From the NCBI RefSeq assembly GCF_008831285.2, contig NC_045150.1, forward strand, positions 14,119,868 through 14,183,867: a DNA stretch of 64,000 nucleotides, written 5' to 3'. A program made the translations under genes and the position numbers. Source of the stretch: Nymphaea colorata (taxonomy: Eukaryota > Streptophyta > Magnoliopsida > Nymphaeales > Nymphaeaceae). Shown here in pieces: positions 12,170 to 24,180 of this stretch (positions are counted from its first letter, which is position 1; every line of letters starts with the position of its first letter). The notes under the pieces are model-generated. The model was not told where the DNA came from. It saw only the letters and a list, made by a program, of their open reading frames with translations, and searched no databases.

Positions 12170-14499
12170 TTGGATTGATTGACACGTGATAAAAATAAAA
12201 AAAATACATTAAAAAACTAGCAAACCATGACATAGGATGAATAACCCAATACAAAACCATGCACTGTTTCGTAAAATAAAAGGAAAGGAAAAATATATAC
12301 AAAGGGAAAACAACACTACACAATTAATGTCATATTCCACAGAGATGGAATAATGGCTATATCAACCACTCATCAAAAGAGTTGAGTGGGATGGGTCTAC
12401 GAAGATCACCAATCACCTCCTTTGAAGGTCTACATTGAAGAAGATGAGTATCTTTTTGAGAAAAGGAGGATCCTAGATATCGATAATCACCTCCACTCAG
12501 TTTTTTCAACATTTTAATAGCAGATCTCCAATTTTTTGGACCAAGAATCACTCCAACCATGTTTTATGAGCACGATGCTATGAAAGGCAGTAAGTAAAAT
12601 TGGCAGAGCCCGAAACTTGTACCAACATCTTCGGCTCAAGCTTGGCATCAGGTCTAATCAGCTTTGCCATTAATTCTATTTTTTTAAGCCAAAATTCCAA
12701 CGATTCTTACAAAATTTGGCTGTTCTTAATTTCCTGATTTAGGGTCATGTTCCATGATGTATGGCCAGCAGGCCCTTCAAGTTTTCCAGGGTAATATGGA
12801 AGGAGTCTCCCTGCAACATAATAAATCTTTTCTTTTTAAGATAAAAGACCCAACTGAGGCTTGGGTTTGACACATATTCGTCAACAAAATTACATCATTC
12901 CTAGCGGATTGAATCCAATCTTATATTTTATAATAGCTGCCTGCTGTGGACATAAGTTCTTTTCATTTACCAAGGGAAATGAAGTTTTCTAATTTTAAAT
13001 ATGGTCAACATTAACTTTCATCATATCCATGCCCCCCAATCTGCTGTTTGTGTAATTAATTAGAAATTATACTACTAAAAAATGGCATGTCTCTATGACA
13101 ATGTTTTTTTTTCTGGGGGGGGGGGGAGCGTTCGGCTGTCATGAAGATTCATAAGCATGCAGCAGCTGTAAAAGTAATCCGAATTCAATCAGTACTGCAA
13201 GCACATCTGCGTTCTTCTATGCTTTGTTATTTCGTAGTGGAAAACAAAAAAAGAATTGAACTGGTCTGGCTGCTCACTCGATCGCTTCATGTTGTGGATC
13301 AGAAAAAGGTATAAGCAAATAAGTTTTCAAAATAAAAGCAAATAACATTTAAAGCAAGACATAGACTGTCAGGTGAGCAAGAAGTCAACAACATAGGCCC
13401 AAAAGCCTCTCGTTTCCTTACCTTCTAGATCTTAAACTATGCTGCTATCAGCGATGGCAATGGTGTACCCTTTACCTTAGGTACTATGTCTCACTACTTA
13501 AGACATAAAAGTATGATGCCCATATAAATTGAACTAGAGACCTGCATCTTTATATACATCTTAGCTCAACCAGCTGCACTATGTATATACATGTATATAT
13601 ATATACAACTATAAGACCCTTATATACATTATTAGATGAATATCGTATGAGCCATCGATTTTAAAGAGGCTAGATGTTTGAGATGAAGTTGAAAAAACAA
13701 AAACCAAGTTATATTTACAAGAGACAAAAATACCATTCATAGGAAGGAGTGAATCAATTTCCTTAATTGAGATCCTTTCTTCTTAAAGAGTATTCCTATT
13801 TCTTGAAAATACGGCTTAGTTTCCATTTTTTTCAACTTAGTCACAACCATTCTTTAAAATCAAACGCTGATACTATTCCCTATAATATAAAACATGTTTT
13901 GATTTAAGTTGCTTTGATGACAAATGCAGAATTTTTTGCTAATAAAATGTTAATGCTATAAGCGCCATTCATTTTTGCTTATTGTAAAAACACTTTTAAA
14001 CTAGGAAATATAATCAACTTAATGTCAGTTTTCCATCGACCCATTTGGATTATCGAACGTTCATATATGGAACCCATCAAGCTGTGGCGAAACCAAGCGA
14101 TTTGTGATGTGTAATTGTCAGTGTGAGATTGCTAGCTAGGGTCGAGAAAATGAAAACTAGTGTCAAACTCATAACCTAAAACAAGCAAAATGCGAGGGCA
14201 TCTCATGAGGGTGGTTCCGAATATCCTATATGGCATTTTATAGTCGATGCCCTCGCATTTTGGTGGATCATGTTCAGCTCATATGATTTTGATCCACTGT
14301 CAGCGATACTTTAGCTCTGAAGAATCAAATTTAAAGATCACATGCTTTTAAGTATTGGTTGGCTTCATAGCTTCTAAGTAACAGGCATTCATTATAGCCA
14401 ATTCATAATTAATTGAAGTAATGTTTATGAAAATTCCTCGCATTTTATTTCTTAATTCCTTAAGTGACAGAGAAAGATTCGTGCATGATCTCAAAGGAG
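12170..14499. other. 5' spacer of gene copy 2, no supported gene
   Basis: A diverged relative of 2815-3650, 25040-26250 and 10000-10700. Examples are 12840-13250 with 25140-25720, 13370-13540 with 3438-3610 and 14240-14310 with 10440-10520. About 660 bp at 12180-12840 is only partly shared; it contains the 12357-12560 minus frame, which has no recognisable motif. A G run of 12 lies near 13116. Confidence 0.5.
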
Positions 14500-17400
14500 T
14501 GAGGCCGGGCCATGCTTACTTGTCCTGCTGTGTATAGGTCGCTTCCTTAACAATGTCGAACTTCCAGGCAAGGGCCCCTCAACACACAAGTGCCCGCAGT
14601 TTTTGTGGTACACTTGATTTCATTCACCAAATTAATGTGCAAAGAAGTTTGTGGTTTAACACTACATCTATATAAGTGTGCACATACAACCGTTGTGGTT
14701 GGACAGGCAGCAGCTAGCTAGAAGGATTTTACGTAAACATTCGAACAAGGGTCATAACTTCTTCACCGCAACAATGCATAACGGGATTGATGGGCAGAAG
14801 GTGAAGTTAACAGGTACCATCATCTGTCCGCTCGCTCTGTTTCATATCTGTACCTCCAATTGGTATTATCACAGGTCGTTATCTTCATCAACTATGCCAT
14901 CATGATTTCTTTCTTGTTCTCCTCCTTCTTCTTCTAGGTTTTTGACCAGTGATAGGTTCAATTACTTCTTTGGTTGGATTTGTTTTGCAGTCATTGCTCA
15001 CTTTAAAGACGACGATATCTTTAGGAGAGATCCTTGTGTATGCATTAATTATAAACAAGACGCCCTTCGCTGCACCATGAAACGTGTAGGTAAGAGACTC
15101 GAACTTTTTATATTTCGATGTCAAGAACAAACATGCATTGTTTTGTTTCCTTCAAAGTGCCAATTTTCTTCAACGAAAATCATAAGAGGTGCATGGTTAT
15201 TTGGATTCACAAACAGAGAGAGAGAGAGAGACACACAGAGAGAGAGAGAGAGACAAAGAGTTGTTTACATGAAAATCATCAGAGGAAGAGGGGAAGATAA
15301 GAACTCCTCAGCACCTTAATCCAGATTACCACTCCTTAATACCATCAAGACAACACTCTTCAAGACTCGAACTGAAGACTTAGTTAATACAGGTCACCCA
15401 GCCCTTGATGCCATGGTTAATACATGAAACTCAGCTCGAACTGTTGTGTTACCCATCGTTTAGAGAGAGAGAAGAGAGATTTTTTTTACTTATATTTAGT
15501 AATATTTCTGGATGCTCCCATCAGCTTTTGTTACCAATTTCCTAAACGCAGCCAATCTGAACAAGAGCAGCAGCAGTACTAGTAGGTGAATCTTCAATGC
15601 CACAGTAGCCTGGAAAGTGGAGAGGCCCTAGAGAAATGTATGGGGCAATACTCGAACAGTCGTTGGAGATCCATATATTTATTGGACTCAGGTATCTCAT
15701 ATAGTTATGCAACTAGGTCTGCATACAGGAGTGATCTGAGATATTTACATCATTTTGCGAACTGCATGATTTACCCTCATCTTGCTCGAGTGCCAAATCC
15801 AACCAGTTTCGACCCAGTTAGGCTCGACTTAGGAAAGCTCAACACATAGCCCTTCTCTCGCTTCACCCGTTCCATCCCTTTCTGCTGGGTTATTCCACCT
15901 ATATTGTAACAAGTATGATGATGATCTTGGGAGAATTCAATGTATAGATATTTTCCCCTTCTCAACGATCAAATTAACTGCAAATGAAACATAATTAATA
16001 GAAGGTAGAATGTTTTGCTTTCAGTGGTGAAATTTATAGTTTAGGTTGTGAGCCTGTATACCGCTGTTTTGCACAGCTCAAGCTAGGTTAACCTGGCAGC
16101 CAAAAGAACAGGCTATTTCCAGTATTTTTTATCCTATGGAAACACCAACACATGCGAATGAAACATTATCTCAAGGATAAGTTAAAAAAAAAAAAGAATT
16201 TGTTTGCACTTTTTTAAAGCTTGCCAGTGTGAAAAAAGATAAAATAATTGCTTTGAATACGTTCCCCGTCCACCAGTGAGATCTCAATATATAGAATAGA
16301 GGTATGCATGGAATCTGTCACTGCGAGAGCCGATTTTGTTATCAAATGGAATACTGCCCTTTTAGTCTCATGCTGTAGAAGCACGGAAGCATAATAGACT
16401 CTACCATTGCCTTTTTAATTTCTTTATGATAAGAGTCATGTGCTTTGATAATGACCTTGGACATATGTATGGGAAAAGGATCTATTGTTTTATCACCTTC
16501 AGGAAGCCATTAGAATATTCGTCGCTGTTGATGGATAACCTGTCAGCCAAAAGTACTTGTTGGATATGCGTATGCAGAATGATCCTAACTGTTTTGAGTT
16601 TGTGGATTCAGATGTTAAGGATCCAAACACAGAGAAATTGGAGTATGACATTATCCTTGTCACAAGTGATCGAGAAATCACCGTTTCAGTCCGTAATAGG
16701 CAAACGGGGGAGCCATTAATCTGAATTCTTCTGCTGCTTCCTTCGCGCTTCTGTATTTCATCTTGCAAATTGTAATTTTTGCTTTTCCTGCATAATGCAG
16801 GTTTCTGCTCGACCACGAGGTTCTTAAAAAGGGAAAAGATGAACAAGAAAAGGAACTGGTTTACAGTACTCAGCAGAGGTTTCAAAATTAATAAAGCACA
16901 TATTAGCATATTTCATCCATTATAGGTCCATTGCAAAGATAAATTGCATAAATATCGATATATATATATATTTGTGAACATATTTTAGACATTCTTTTAC
17001 GTGAAGAACAAAATCAAGGAGGTCATTAGGCAACTCTAGAGAGAAAAAACCACCTCTATTCAGAAGTTTCAAGCTAAATCTTTGCCCTTTTGCAGGATTG
17101 AAAGGGTTCGCATTTGAAAAGCTAACCAAACACCTGAGAATGAAACTGGCAGAAGAACCTAATCTCAAAAGCATAGCTGATCCGAGTCAGGAGTTACTAA
17201 AGTCGGATGGGGTCATCCATTTACAAGGTCACGAGTTAGGGCTGGCCGAGTCTGCTGCGATTGTCACCCAATTCCTTCATGCATTGCTAAAAACTAAATG
17301 TTACCGGAGTCAACCCTTTGTAAAAACATATTCCATGTAAAAGAATATGTACAAATACTCATATTCCATGTGTTAGTTGACGAAAAGAAAATCAAACATG

Positions 17401-18745
17401 GAGTCGTGAGAGACTTACTTTCTTCATCTACTTATAGAAAAAATGTAGTATAAATATTTATAATCTAACCCATCCCAGTTACCAAGTCAACCCTTTGGCC
17501 TGGAAGCCAGTCACCAATTTATTTGAGGCCCCAAAACTTTATTTTATTTGAAATTTTATTACAAAATCCACAAAGCACTTTCCGAAGTCCAAAAAATCAC
17601 GTTGGTCCTTCCTCCAGTCTCCAGGGTTTGCAGGGATTTGGAACCTTTATCCACCTGCGTAGCTGTTATGACTCGTCTGCCTATGTCACATCCCCTAAAG
17701 TGTGACTTATTTGATATTGGCTCATTTCAGGCACCAAATAATTGACTGTGAGCATCAGAATTTCACAATATGCTTGGAGTACAATGTGGTGGTAAAAAAA
17801 AAAAGAACCAAAACCAATCTCTAATATTTCAATCGCATATTTATCCAATTAAAAGAAATGTGCTTCAAAAAATAATTTGGCAAACTGATAAGTCTCCAGG
17901 ATTTCCCAAATATTCATATCCTTTGTAGCTCATGTGCAGGTCAAAATTTTAAATTATTTGAAAAAGGTAATGGTTTGGGTTGTGGTACTTGAGAAACTCT
18001 ATTTTCAAACTTCTTCAAACATGAGGAAAATACTCCTTTCAATTCATAGTCTTGTACACTGGAAGATCGTATAGCCAGTGAAAGCAATTGGCGACCAAAT
18101 ATGATCACACTTTCAAGCCAGAAGGTTACACATTCTCAGCTAATTTCCACTGGAAACCCAATTTTTATTCATGAAAATTTTGAAAATTAAAATGCTGACA
18201 TGTGATCCACATTCTCGGGTGGTCAAGCACACTTTCTAAAGCGAAAGCAAATTAGTAGAACACATGCACTCCTATGCACAAAGGGGAATATGACTACCCT
18301 CAGGATTTTGATCTGCTTATTGCTCACATGCTTCCCCGCAATTATTGACTTGAAATAATACTGGGTTATTGCTCTCTCTAACAGAGGCGGAACAACGAGA
18401 ACTGCAGGTACAATTACGATAGAATTGACATACTATGGACCTAAAGTATGTAAAACTTCATTTCTATTTTTCCTTAATTGCATTTCTGCTCCCAAAATTG
18501 TTCAAATTTCATATTACCCGTTGCAGGAAAGCGGCCAACAACCAACTCCTTCACCTTCTACCGAGGATGCAGATCTGCCTTCCAAGAAGACTTCTAAGAA
18601 ACATGAACCAAGTAATACGGATGCAGGTAAAAGTGCAGGTGGGGGTGGGGCAAGTGCACATGAGCCTTCTAAGAAACACGAAACAAGTCACTTGTATGCA
18701 GGTGCAAGTGCAGGTGGGCCACATGCACATCAACCTTCTAAGTAA
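14500..18745 (+). CDS. Gene family copy 2 (unrecognised multi-exon gene), best preserved; exon limits partly inferred
   Basis: Blocks a (about 14530-14660), b (to 14813), c (14991-15089), d (about 16547-16724), e (from 16801), f (18385-18445) and g (18537-18745) appear in order. Blocks b, c, f and g have consensus splice borders and agreeing phases. Block a still shows a stop in the aligned frame. Block d has no obvious donor before its stop at 16722-16724. Expression and integrity are therefore not certain. Spacing between blocks is similar to copies 1, 3 and 4, but the copy is the most diverged. It has an extra open stretch at 17098-17340 that the others lack. Function is unknown. Confidence 0.4.
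14700..14813 (+). CDS. Block b exon of gene copy 2
   Basis: The in-frame segment HNFFTATMHNGIDGQKVKLT ends at GTTAACAG|GTACC. It joins in phase with block c so that the split codon gives Val. Equivalents are LFTATMHNKEAQVVELT in copy 1 and LFTKTMHNNQAQGVELT in copy 4; copy 3 has lost part of it. The 5' limit is not certain because the conserved DNA runs on into the TATA-like and ACGTCTATATAA region. Confidence 0.5.
14991..15089 (+). CDS. Block c exon of gene copy 2
   Basis: A 99-nt exon lies between TTTTGCAG and G|GTAAGAG. It reads VIAHFKDDDIFRRDPCVCIN and continues about 13 residues. Length and sequence differ from the 105-nt exons of copies 1, 3 and 4, but the D-I-x-R-x-DP core is kept. 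Both splice sites are consensus, unlike copies 1 and 3. Confidence 0.55.
15215..15255. repeat. (GA)n microsatellite
   Basis: GA dinucleotides with CACA interruptions. The Arg/Glu frames through it are artefacts. Confidence 0.9.
15300..16420. other. Intron or spacer of gene copy 2 with a dispersed repeat
   Basis: 15650-15860 is related to 28350-28620 and 37110-37330 (ending CCAGTTAGGCTCGACTTAGG and similar). The 87-residue frame at 15586-15849 lies in this repeat and is not conserved. Nothing else is supported. Confidence 0.45.
16547..16724 (+). CDS. Block d exon of gene copy 2
   Basis: The frame from a CTGTCAG acceptor reads QKYLLDMRMQNDPNCFEFVD, then a segment with SDREITVSVRNRQTGEPL, and stops at 16722-16724. 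It is the longest conserved peptide of the family; copies 1 and 3 share FELVDSDSNRPSSTERLEDI, and copy 4 shares ITVSVRNR. No consensus donor is seen before the stop, so either the exon ends earlier or this copy is broken here. Confidence 0.45.
16801..16891 (+). CDS. Block e exon of gene copy 2
   Basis: After a CATAATGCAG acceptor the frame reads FLLDHEVLKKGKDEQEKELV to a stop. Homologues start at 6821 (FSLDRALRDGEDD), 30307 (FSLDRALSDGEDE) and 38436 (FHLNRVIREGEDEQAMSLDY). The Glu/Asp/Lys-rich pattern is kept, which supports coding, although no donor is fixed. Confidence 0.4.
17098..17340 (+). CDS. Open stretch unique to gene copy 2
   Basis: An 80-codon frame (starts MKGFAFEKLTKHLRMKLAEE, later GHELGLAESAAIVTQFLHAL) follows a TTTTGCAG at about 17096. 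Its composition is protein-like, with an amphipathic-helix look. The corresponding place in the other copies is occupied by different sequence, so conservation cannot be used. It may be a copy-specific exon or chance. The family is not recognised. Confidence 0.3.
   Translation: MKGFAFEKLTKHLRMKLAEEPNLKSIADPSQELLKSDGVIHLQGHELGLAESAAIVTQFLHALLKTKCYRSQPFVKTYSM
18385..18445 (+). CDS. Block f exon of gene copy 2
   Basis: A 61-nt exon between CTCTAACAG and AAA|GTATGT reads GGTTRTAGTITIELTYYGPK. The 91-nt intron that follows ends in CCGTTGCAG and keeps phase 0. Copy 4 has the same length, phase and a similar peptide, and the coding pattern is kept despite divergence, which supports a real exon. Confidence 0.55.
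18537..18745 (+). CDS. Block g (C-terminal exon) of gene copy 2, repeat-rich
   Basis: About 69 residues follow: ESGQQPTPSPSTEDADLPSK, then imperfect repeats of the type KKHEPSNTDAGKSAGGGGAS and HEPSKKHETSHLYAGASAGG, ending QPSK. It is rich in Ser, Lys, His, Gly and Ala and likely disordered (inference). The first few residues align with the start of the last exon in the other copies; the rest is specific to this copy. Confidence 0.45.
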
Positions 18746-18961
18746 CAAGCACCAAGTCACAAGGGTGTAGGTACCAGTGCAGGTGTGGCGCAACGGGCTC
18801 AGACATAGCAAATTTGAAAAGCATGGGAGTAGGGCAAGGGTATCTATAACGTGTGTGTGTTGCAAGGGTGTGTTCCTATAATATTGTGTGTGTGTGTGTG
18901 TGTGTGCGTATCAAGGATGTCTTCGGGTGTGTGCCTACACAAATAAATAAGTAAATAAATA

Positions 18962-19004
<43 letters not shown>

Positions 19005-20090
19005 TAATGTCTAACAGTTTGAGACTGGTGTAAGATGTTTACTTATTTGAAATAAATAAAACGTGTGAATTGTTTAAAATTTGTGAGCACGTTCTAATAA
19101 AATTTTCATTTTATAATATGTTTTACTAATGCACAATCAATTACTTTAGGGGAAACATGTGAAGTGAGGCTGATAGGCAGCCAGTGTCGATTACGAATAT
19201 TTGGGGCATCAAATTCTTATGCTGTAAAAAAAATTACCAATGAACAAGTTGAAGCTTCGTGGGGGCATGCAGTACCCTGAAACACCGAAAGCAGACCCCA
19301 TGTCTTAGAGAGACAAGGTAGCATGGAAGCTTTGATTTCCTGTCAAATGGTGGAACACCCAACTACAAACTTATATTCCACACCTTCATTCCTCTAACTC
19401 TCTCTCTATCTCTTTGAAACTCGTGTAGCTTCCTTTCTCGTCAACCCTTGCCTAACTAACTCTAAGCCAGCTGCCCAAAGAGCAGGACAAGACATTATCA
19501 TTGAACACATTGTGGAATGGGGTGGAACGCTGCGAAATAGAACAGATGTTCCATTTTTCCCTAGTCAACACAAACATTGGACGCTGGAAACTCAAAACGG
19601 ACTGGAGATGAAAATGCTGGGTATAAAATCCAGTCTATTCCGGGTTCTGTGCTTTACCATGGAACGCTCTCCAGCGGCATTGTTTGAATGGATGAAGAAA
19701 AGGAAAATAAATAGAAGGAAAGAAAAGGAAAGAAAATGAAAGTAAAAAATGGTTAGGGGAATTCCTTCCCAATCTTCATGTTGAGAGAGCTTAGAATTAT
19801 ACTATTTTTTTTTTCTTTTCGCTTCTTTCCAAATACACTTATTAGCTCTCCTTTCTTTTTTCTTGTTATTAATTAGTCATCGAAACACAGAAAACACCTT
19901 TTTTCCATTCCTTTGTTTCACTCTAGCTCTATGCTACCTTCCTCGCTCACTGCGTCTCCACTCTTCTTCTACCACCGTTGTTCACATCTCTTTCCATTGC
20001 AGTAACACCATTTGGAGGCTGCGTTCCAACCACCCTTCGAAGGTTTCTGTATCTTCCAAAGGTATGTTTCTCCATCTTTACAACCTGCTA
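18746..20090. other. Intergenic with microsatellites
   Basis: (GT)n at 18884-18907 and (AT)n at 18965-19002. Frames at 19512-19739 and 19863-20174 have no recognisable motif; the second overlaps the leader of the PPR remnant. No promoter can be asserted. Confidence 0.45.
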
Positions 20091-20135
20091 CCCTTTCTTC
20101 TCTCCCTTACAGCTTCTCTGTCCGCAAACCGCCAC

Positions 20136-20506
20136 CATGGCTTCTTCCAGGTAAGAGCCACTTCAAGCTTATAGCTTTCTCATCCACTTCACAACAAGCG
20201 GAACTCGTTATGCCGTCACCCTCAAAAACCACCAACTCATCTGATATTATTAAGTTCCTCCAAACTTCACATCAAAGGACCTTATCAGCATCGTTCGCTG
20301 GCACGACAATGGTGACACCGCCATCAGTGTCTTCAACTGGGCCCTGGCGCAGAAACCAAGTTTCGTGCTTGAGTGGCTGAGTCATCACTTGTTGAGGTGA
20401 TCCTGCACCAACTTGGAAGTGAGGCAACCTTTGAGAACAAATTTTCTCTTTCTCTCTCTCTCTCACTCTTTTGCGGTATTCCTCTCTGGATCTGCAGCAG
20501 GATTGA
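20136..20506 (+). pseudogene. Pentatricopeptide-repeat (PPR) protein N-terminal fragment
   Basis: The frame at 20275-20400 reads DLISIVRWHDNGDTAISVFN and then WALAQKPSF, and the next frame (from 20394) reads EVILHQLGSEATFEN. This is the usual order at the start of plant PPR proteins (VFNWAxxQ...Y/EVILHxLGxxxxFE). A frameshift precedes DLIS and another splits WALAQKPSF from EVILHQ. No PPR motifs follow, because CT-rich sequence begins at about 20440. A possible start ATG lies at 20136 (context GCCACCATGG). PPR proteins usually act in organelle RNA processing, but this piece is too short and broken to work. Confidence 0.65.
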
Positions 20507-22700
20507 GTGAAAACTACACATTTTTGTCTCATTTTCAGGTACCCACATGGCTACACCTCAAATTGTTTGATGAAATGTCTGGGAATATACAGTGCATTTA
20601 CTTAAGGCGATTTCTTGTTGGATCTTGACTCTATGCGTTGTTGATTGAAAGTGGATAATGAAGGTGACCTCGTGAAGCACTTATCTTAGAAATTGATTGA
20701 AACAGATGGCGCATGACCTAATCCTAATATACATTGTGATGTACATGACTGTATAGTATATAATGGATCAGATTTAGTGTGTAATTTCATAACTTTTGAA
20801 TCCGAAATTGATGGTTGACTGAAGTTTGAGAAAAAGTATAACTCAATTACATGGAAATATTCTCATACTAGTCAACCTAAATTCAGATGAAAAAGAAAAC
20901 CAAAATCAAACTTAACCAGACGGACTCCAGAACATGGTAGATCAGAATGTAATGTAGACCACCCAAAATATACTGGGTAACCCACAAAATACACTTTATT
21001 TTTTAGTCTCCCAGACAGAGATTTTCTTTTCTTTTTTTTTTCCTGGAGGGAAAAATCCAATGATTATTAGATATAAGGGCACAGAGGCTGGTTGTCTTCT
21101 TGCTTGTCCTGATGCTTCTTTTTTGCATGTTGTGGCTTTCGTCTCTAGGTGATACAGCTTTGGCTGTTGGGTGAGCCACGTGAATGCTCTTCTCTAACAA
21201 AAGACTTCACTGGCTCCTGGCTGAACTCTTTGAACTTTAAACTTCTATATGCCCCTAGGATCAGGTGCAACTAAAAGAGAAGGTGAAGTTGGTTTATTTT
21301 TTATAGCAATTTCTCACAACGCCCTCAAAACGTTTGGCCTTTCTACTTTCTTGCTCCCATTGTGTATCTGTTGGATTTGATGATATGAATGTGACCTCCA
21401 TAGGCATATGGCAGATGGTGTGTGCCAGGCCAGTTAAGATAAGGTGTGCTGCACTAAAGGGAGCAGAGTTTAATAAAGTCTCCAGATCTGTCCCAACAAA
21501 GCGAGTGAGAAAACGCGGACATGCTATATGTGCAGCGTTCCTGGTCATCTCTCATCTTCCTGTCCTTAGAAGCAGCAGTCTAATACCAAATCAAGTTCTG
21601 ATGGTGGAAAATGAGAGAAAGTTAACTTTTCTTTGTTCAGACTTGCATTGTCTTGAGAGTTTTGATGTAATCTGTCTCAACAAGCTATGTCGCTGCTGCT
21701 TGTATGTTAAAAATTTTGTAGTTCAGTAGGGCAATTTTTTTCATTCAAATGTTTATTAACCTCTGTATTCTATCCAAAATTCACATAATATTGAAGATTA
21801 ATATTCAAGTTTCATATCACTATCACAGAAGTTTTTGTAATTTGAGATTTTTTTTTACTGGAATGTATGCATTCAGTTGCATTGTAGCATAAAAATATCT
21901 CACTATGATAGTGTTCTTTGCTAACTATAATGTACAAATAATGATGGGTCTTGTGATGATAGTGTTCTAGAACATTGGACAAAACAGACTGTACATGATG
22001 CAAACACCGAAGAAAACATGCAGAATGTACAAAACACAAATCAAACATCGGACAAAACAAACAGGATAGGCACAACCAACACTATGGAAAACAAACACTC
22101 GACAAAATGAACATGGTGTTTTGTTCCTAAAACGATCCAAAAATGGGCAAAGAACATCACAGAACATACACCAAAACGTATCACTAGATTTGCTTCAGAC
22201 TTGGTGGCCACTGTTTAGGATGAATGGGTCCACCTTGTTGGACCTGTTTGTCTTATAAAAAGGGCAAGGTACTCTATTGTAGAAGTCTACAAGTTCTTTG
22301 GGGTGATTTCTTAATTCATTTAAGACAGTATAAAATCCCATGTCTTTCGGTTCTCATCTCTCTTTTTTCCATTTTTTCCATTTTCTCTCTCCTATGCTTG
22401 AATTTGTCTGTCATTTCTTCAAGGGTTCTATAATTCACCGGCACCGTGACTTGTAGGTCCAATTTCCGACCAACTTAACACTTAGATGATGCATTGGAGA
22501 GAGGGAAATGCCAATGTCTGTTGATCATGGTATTCTCTTGCTGTGATCCCTAGTGTGCTGCCTTGCCCCCACACATCCAAACATAATATACCAACAAAGG
22601 CCAAGTAAAGAGAGAGAAAGAGAAAGAAGAAGCACCTACAACATTAAGACGATCAACAAGAATCCAAAAACCAAATTCCAAGTATGTTGATGCAGATTAT
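20507..22700. other. Intergenic; one unexplained 131-codon frame
   Basis: The + frame at 21334-21729 (131 codons) is the longest here but has no recognisable domain or neighbour support. 21960-22170 is rich in short GGACAAAACA-like repeats. Nothing else is supported up to the copia remnant. Confidence 0.4.
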
Positions 22701-24180
22701 ATCATCTTGTTGAAGATCGAGCTAGCTTCTTTTGAAGAAACAAAATGTGTTGACAAATGGCAAGCTGCATAAAAAACAAGATGAAGGTAGTGATGCAAAA
22801 CCATACCTAGGAGCTTGTACTGAAGCTGCTAGAGTAAAACTCATTACCTGCAAGTAGGTTTACAAATAACATGGAAGGCAAATGACTCGATTGATAGATG
22901 GGTTGTCTGATCATGAGAGGATTTTCATATTAGTATTGTATTGACTTTTACGAGACTTTTGGTCCTGTTGCTAAGATCACATATGTACGTGTTGATAGTT
23001 GTCGTTGCAACCAAGTATTAAAGCTAAGGCAGGTGGATGAGAAGAATGCTTTTTGTAAAGAGAGTTTGACCATGAAATTTATTTGGAAAAAGTTAAAAGA
23101 TTTAGATCTATAGATAAGCCAGACTATGTCTACAAATTGAAGAAGACAAGCACTTATAGCATGGTATAGAAACATAGCTGAATTCTTAGTGTTTAACAAA
23201 TTCCAAGTCACTTTAGCATATTTCAGTCTCTTCGTCAAGACAAAAGGTACAAAGATTAATATTGTGTTAATTTACGTTGATATTTAATTAATGAAGATGA
23301 TAAGGAAGACATTAATCTCATTTATGAACATCTCATAGTGAGATTTGAAATGAAAGAGGTGGGGGAAAGTTATGACATTTCCTTGGATTATAAATTGATT
23401 ATCGATCTAAAGTACTATTTTTAAGTCAAAATGAAATATGTTGGTAACTTACTTTGTAAGTATGATATGCTTGATTGCAAACCTATCTCAAAACCAATTG
23501 AGATAAGTATTATGTCAGAATTGATGAAGATAAGCTACAAGACGTCACTATGTACCAGCAACTGGTTCAAAACTCAATATACTTAACCTTGTCAAGACCA
23601 TACATGGCATATATAGTTAGTGTTGTGAGTAGATTCATGCAGACTTCAAGGGAGCTCCATTTAGAAGCAGCGAGAACAATATTAAATTATGTTAAAGGAA
23701 CAACTAACTATGGTATACTCTACAAAAGCGGATCAGTTGATGTTTGAGATTTTGTTGTCTTGTATACTAAACAGACGTTCAGTCTTGGAAGTGAGACAGT
23801 TTCATAGTATAGTGAAATACAACCAACAGTTTCACTATCTACAACAGAAACTGAGTATATAATGTAACAGCATGTCAAGCAGTACAAAAATGTGTCTAAC
23901 TGATGCAATTGTTGGAAGACATTGAACAAGATGTAGATTATGTAGTGGTACTCTTCTGAGATACTGAAGGTAATACTAGATTGAGAAAATCATGTCTTCT
24001 TTTCTTGGACAAAGTGCAACATCAATTTATCAGAGAAAAGATGCTCAGAAGAGAGATATAGTTGTTATAAATTGCTTTAGAAGATCGGGTTGCTGATATA
24101 TTCATGAAGGGGCAGCCAGCGCAGACGTTCACCAAGTTCAGAAGAGTGGTAGGTGTTATAAAAGACAGTAATGAGGGGGA
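22650..24180 (+). mobile_element. Ty1/copia retrotransposon remnant (RT and RNase H part)
   Basis: Broken frames show the reverse-transcriptase entry ETFGPVAKITYVRVVIVVAT (22950-23010) and FRSIDKPDYVYKLKKTS (about 23100). Then come the linker KMKYVGNLLCKYDMLDCKPI (about 23430-23490), the RNase H region YLTLSRPYMAYIVSVVSRFM (23575-23640) with HLEAARTILNYVKGTTNYGI (23671-23730), and the 3' tail with VADIFMKGQPAQTFTKFRR. All follow plant copia order. Numerous stops and frameshifts make it non-functional. No gag, integrase or clear LTRs are seen. Confidence 0.85.
23550..23747 (+). pseudogene. Copia RNase H-proximal ORF fragment
   Basis: This is the longest open piece of the copia remnant (65 codons), covering the connection after reverse transcriptase (IYLTLSRP...VVSRFM...HLEAARTILNYVKGT). 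It ends at a stop just after YKSGSVDV, where the family continues into the RNase H domain. Confidence 0.8.

Noticed and set aside
18551-18865. 104-codon Cys/Thr-rich minus frame
   Set aside because: Antisense shadow of the repeat-rich last exon of copy 2.
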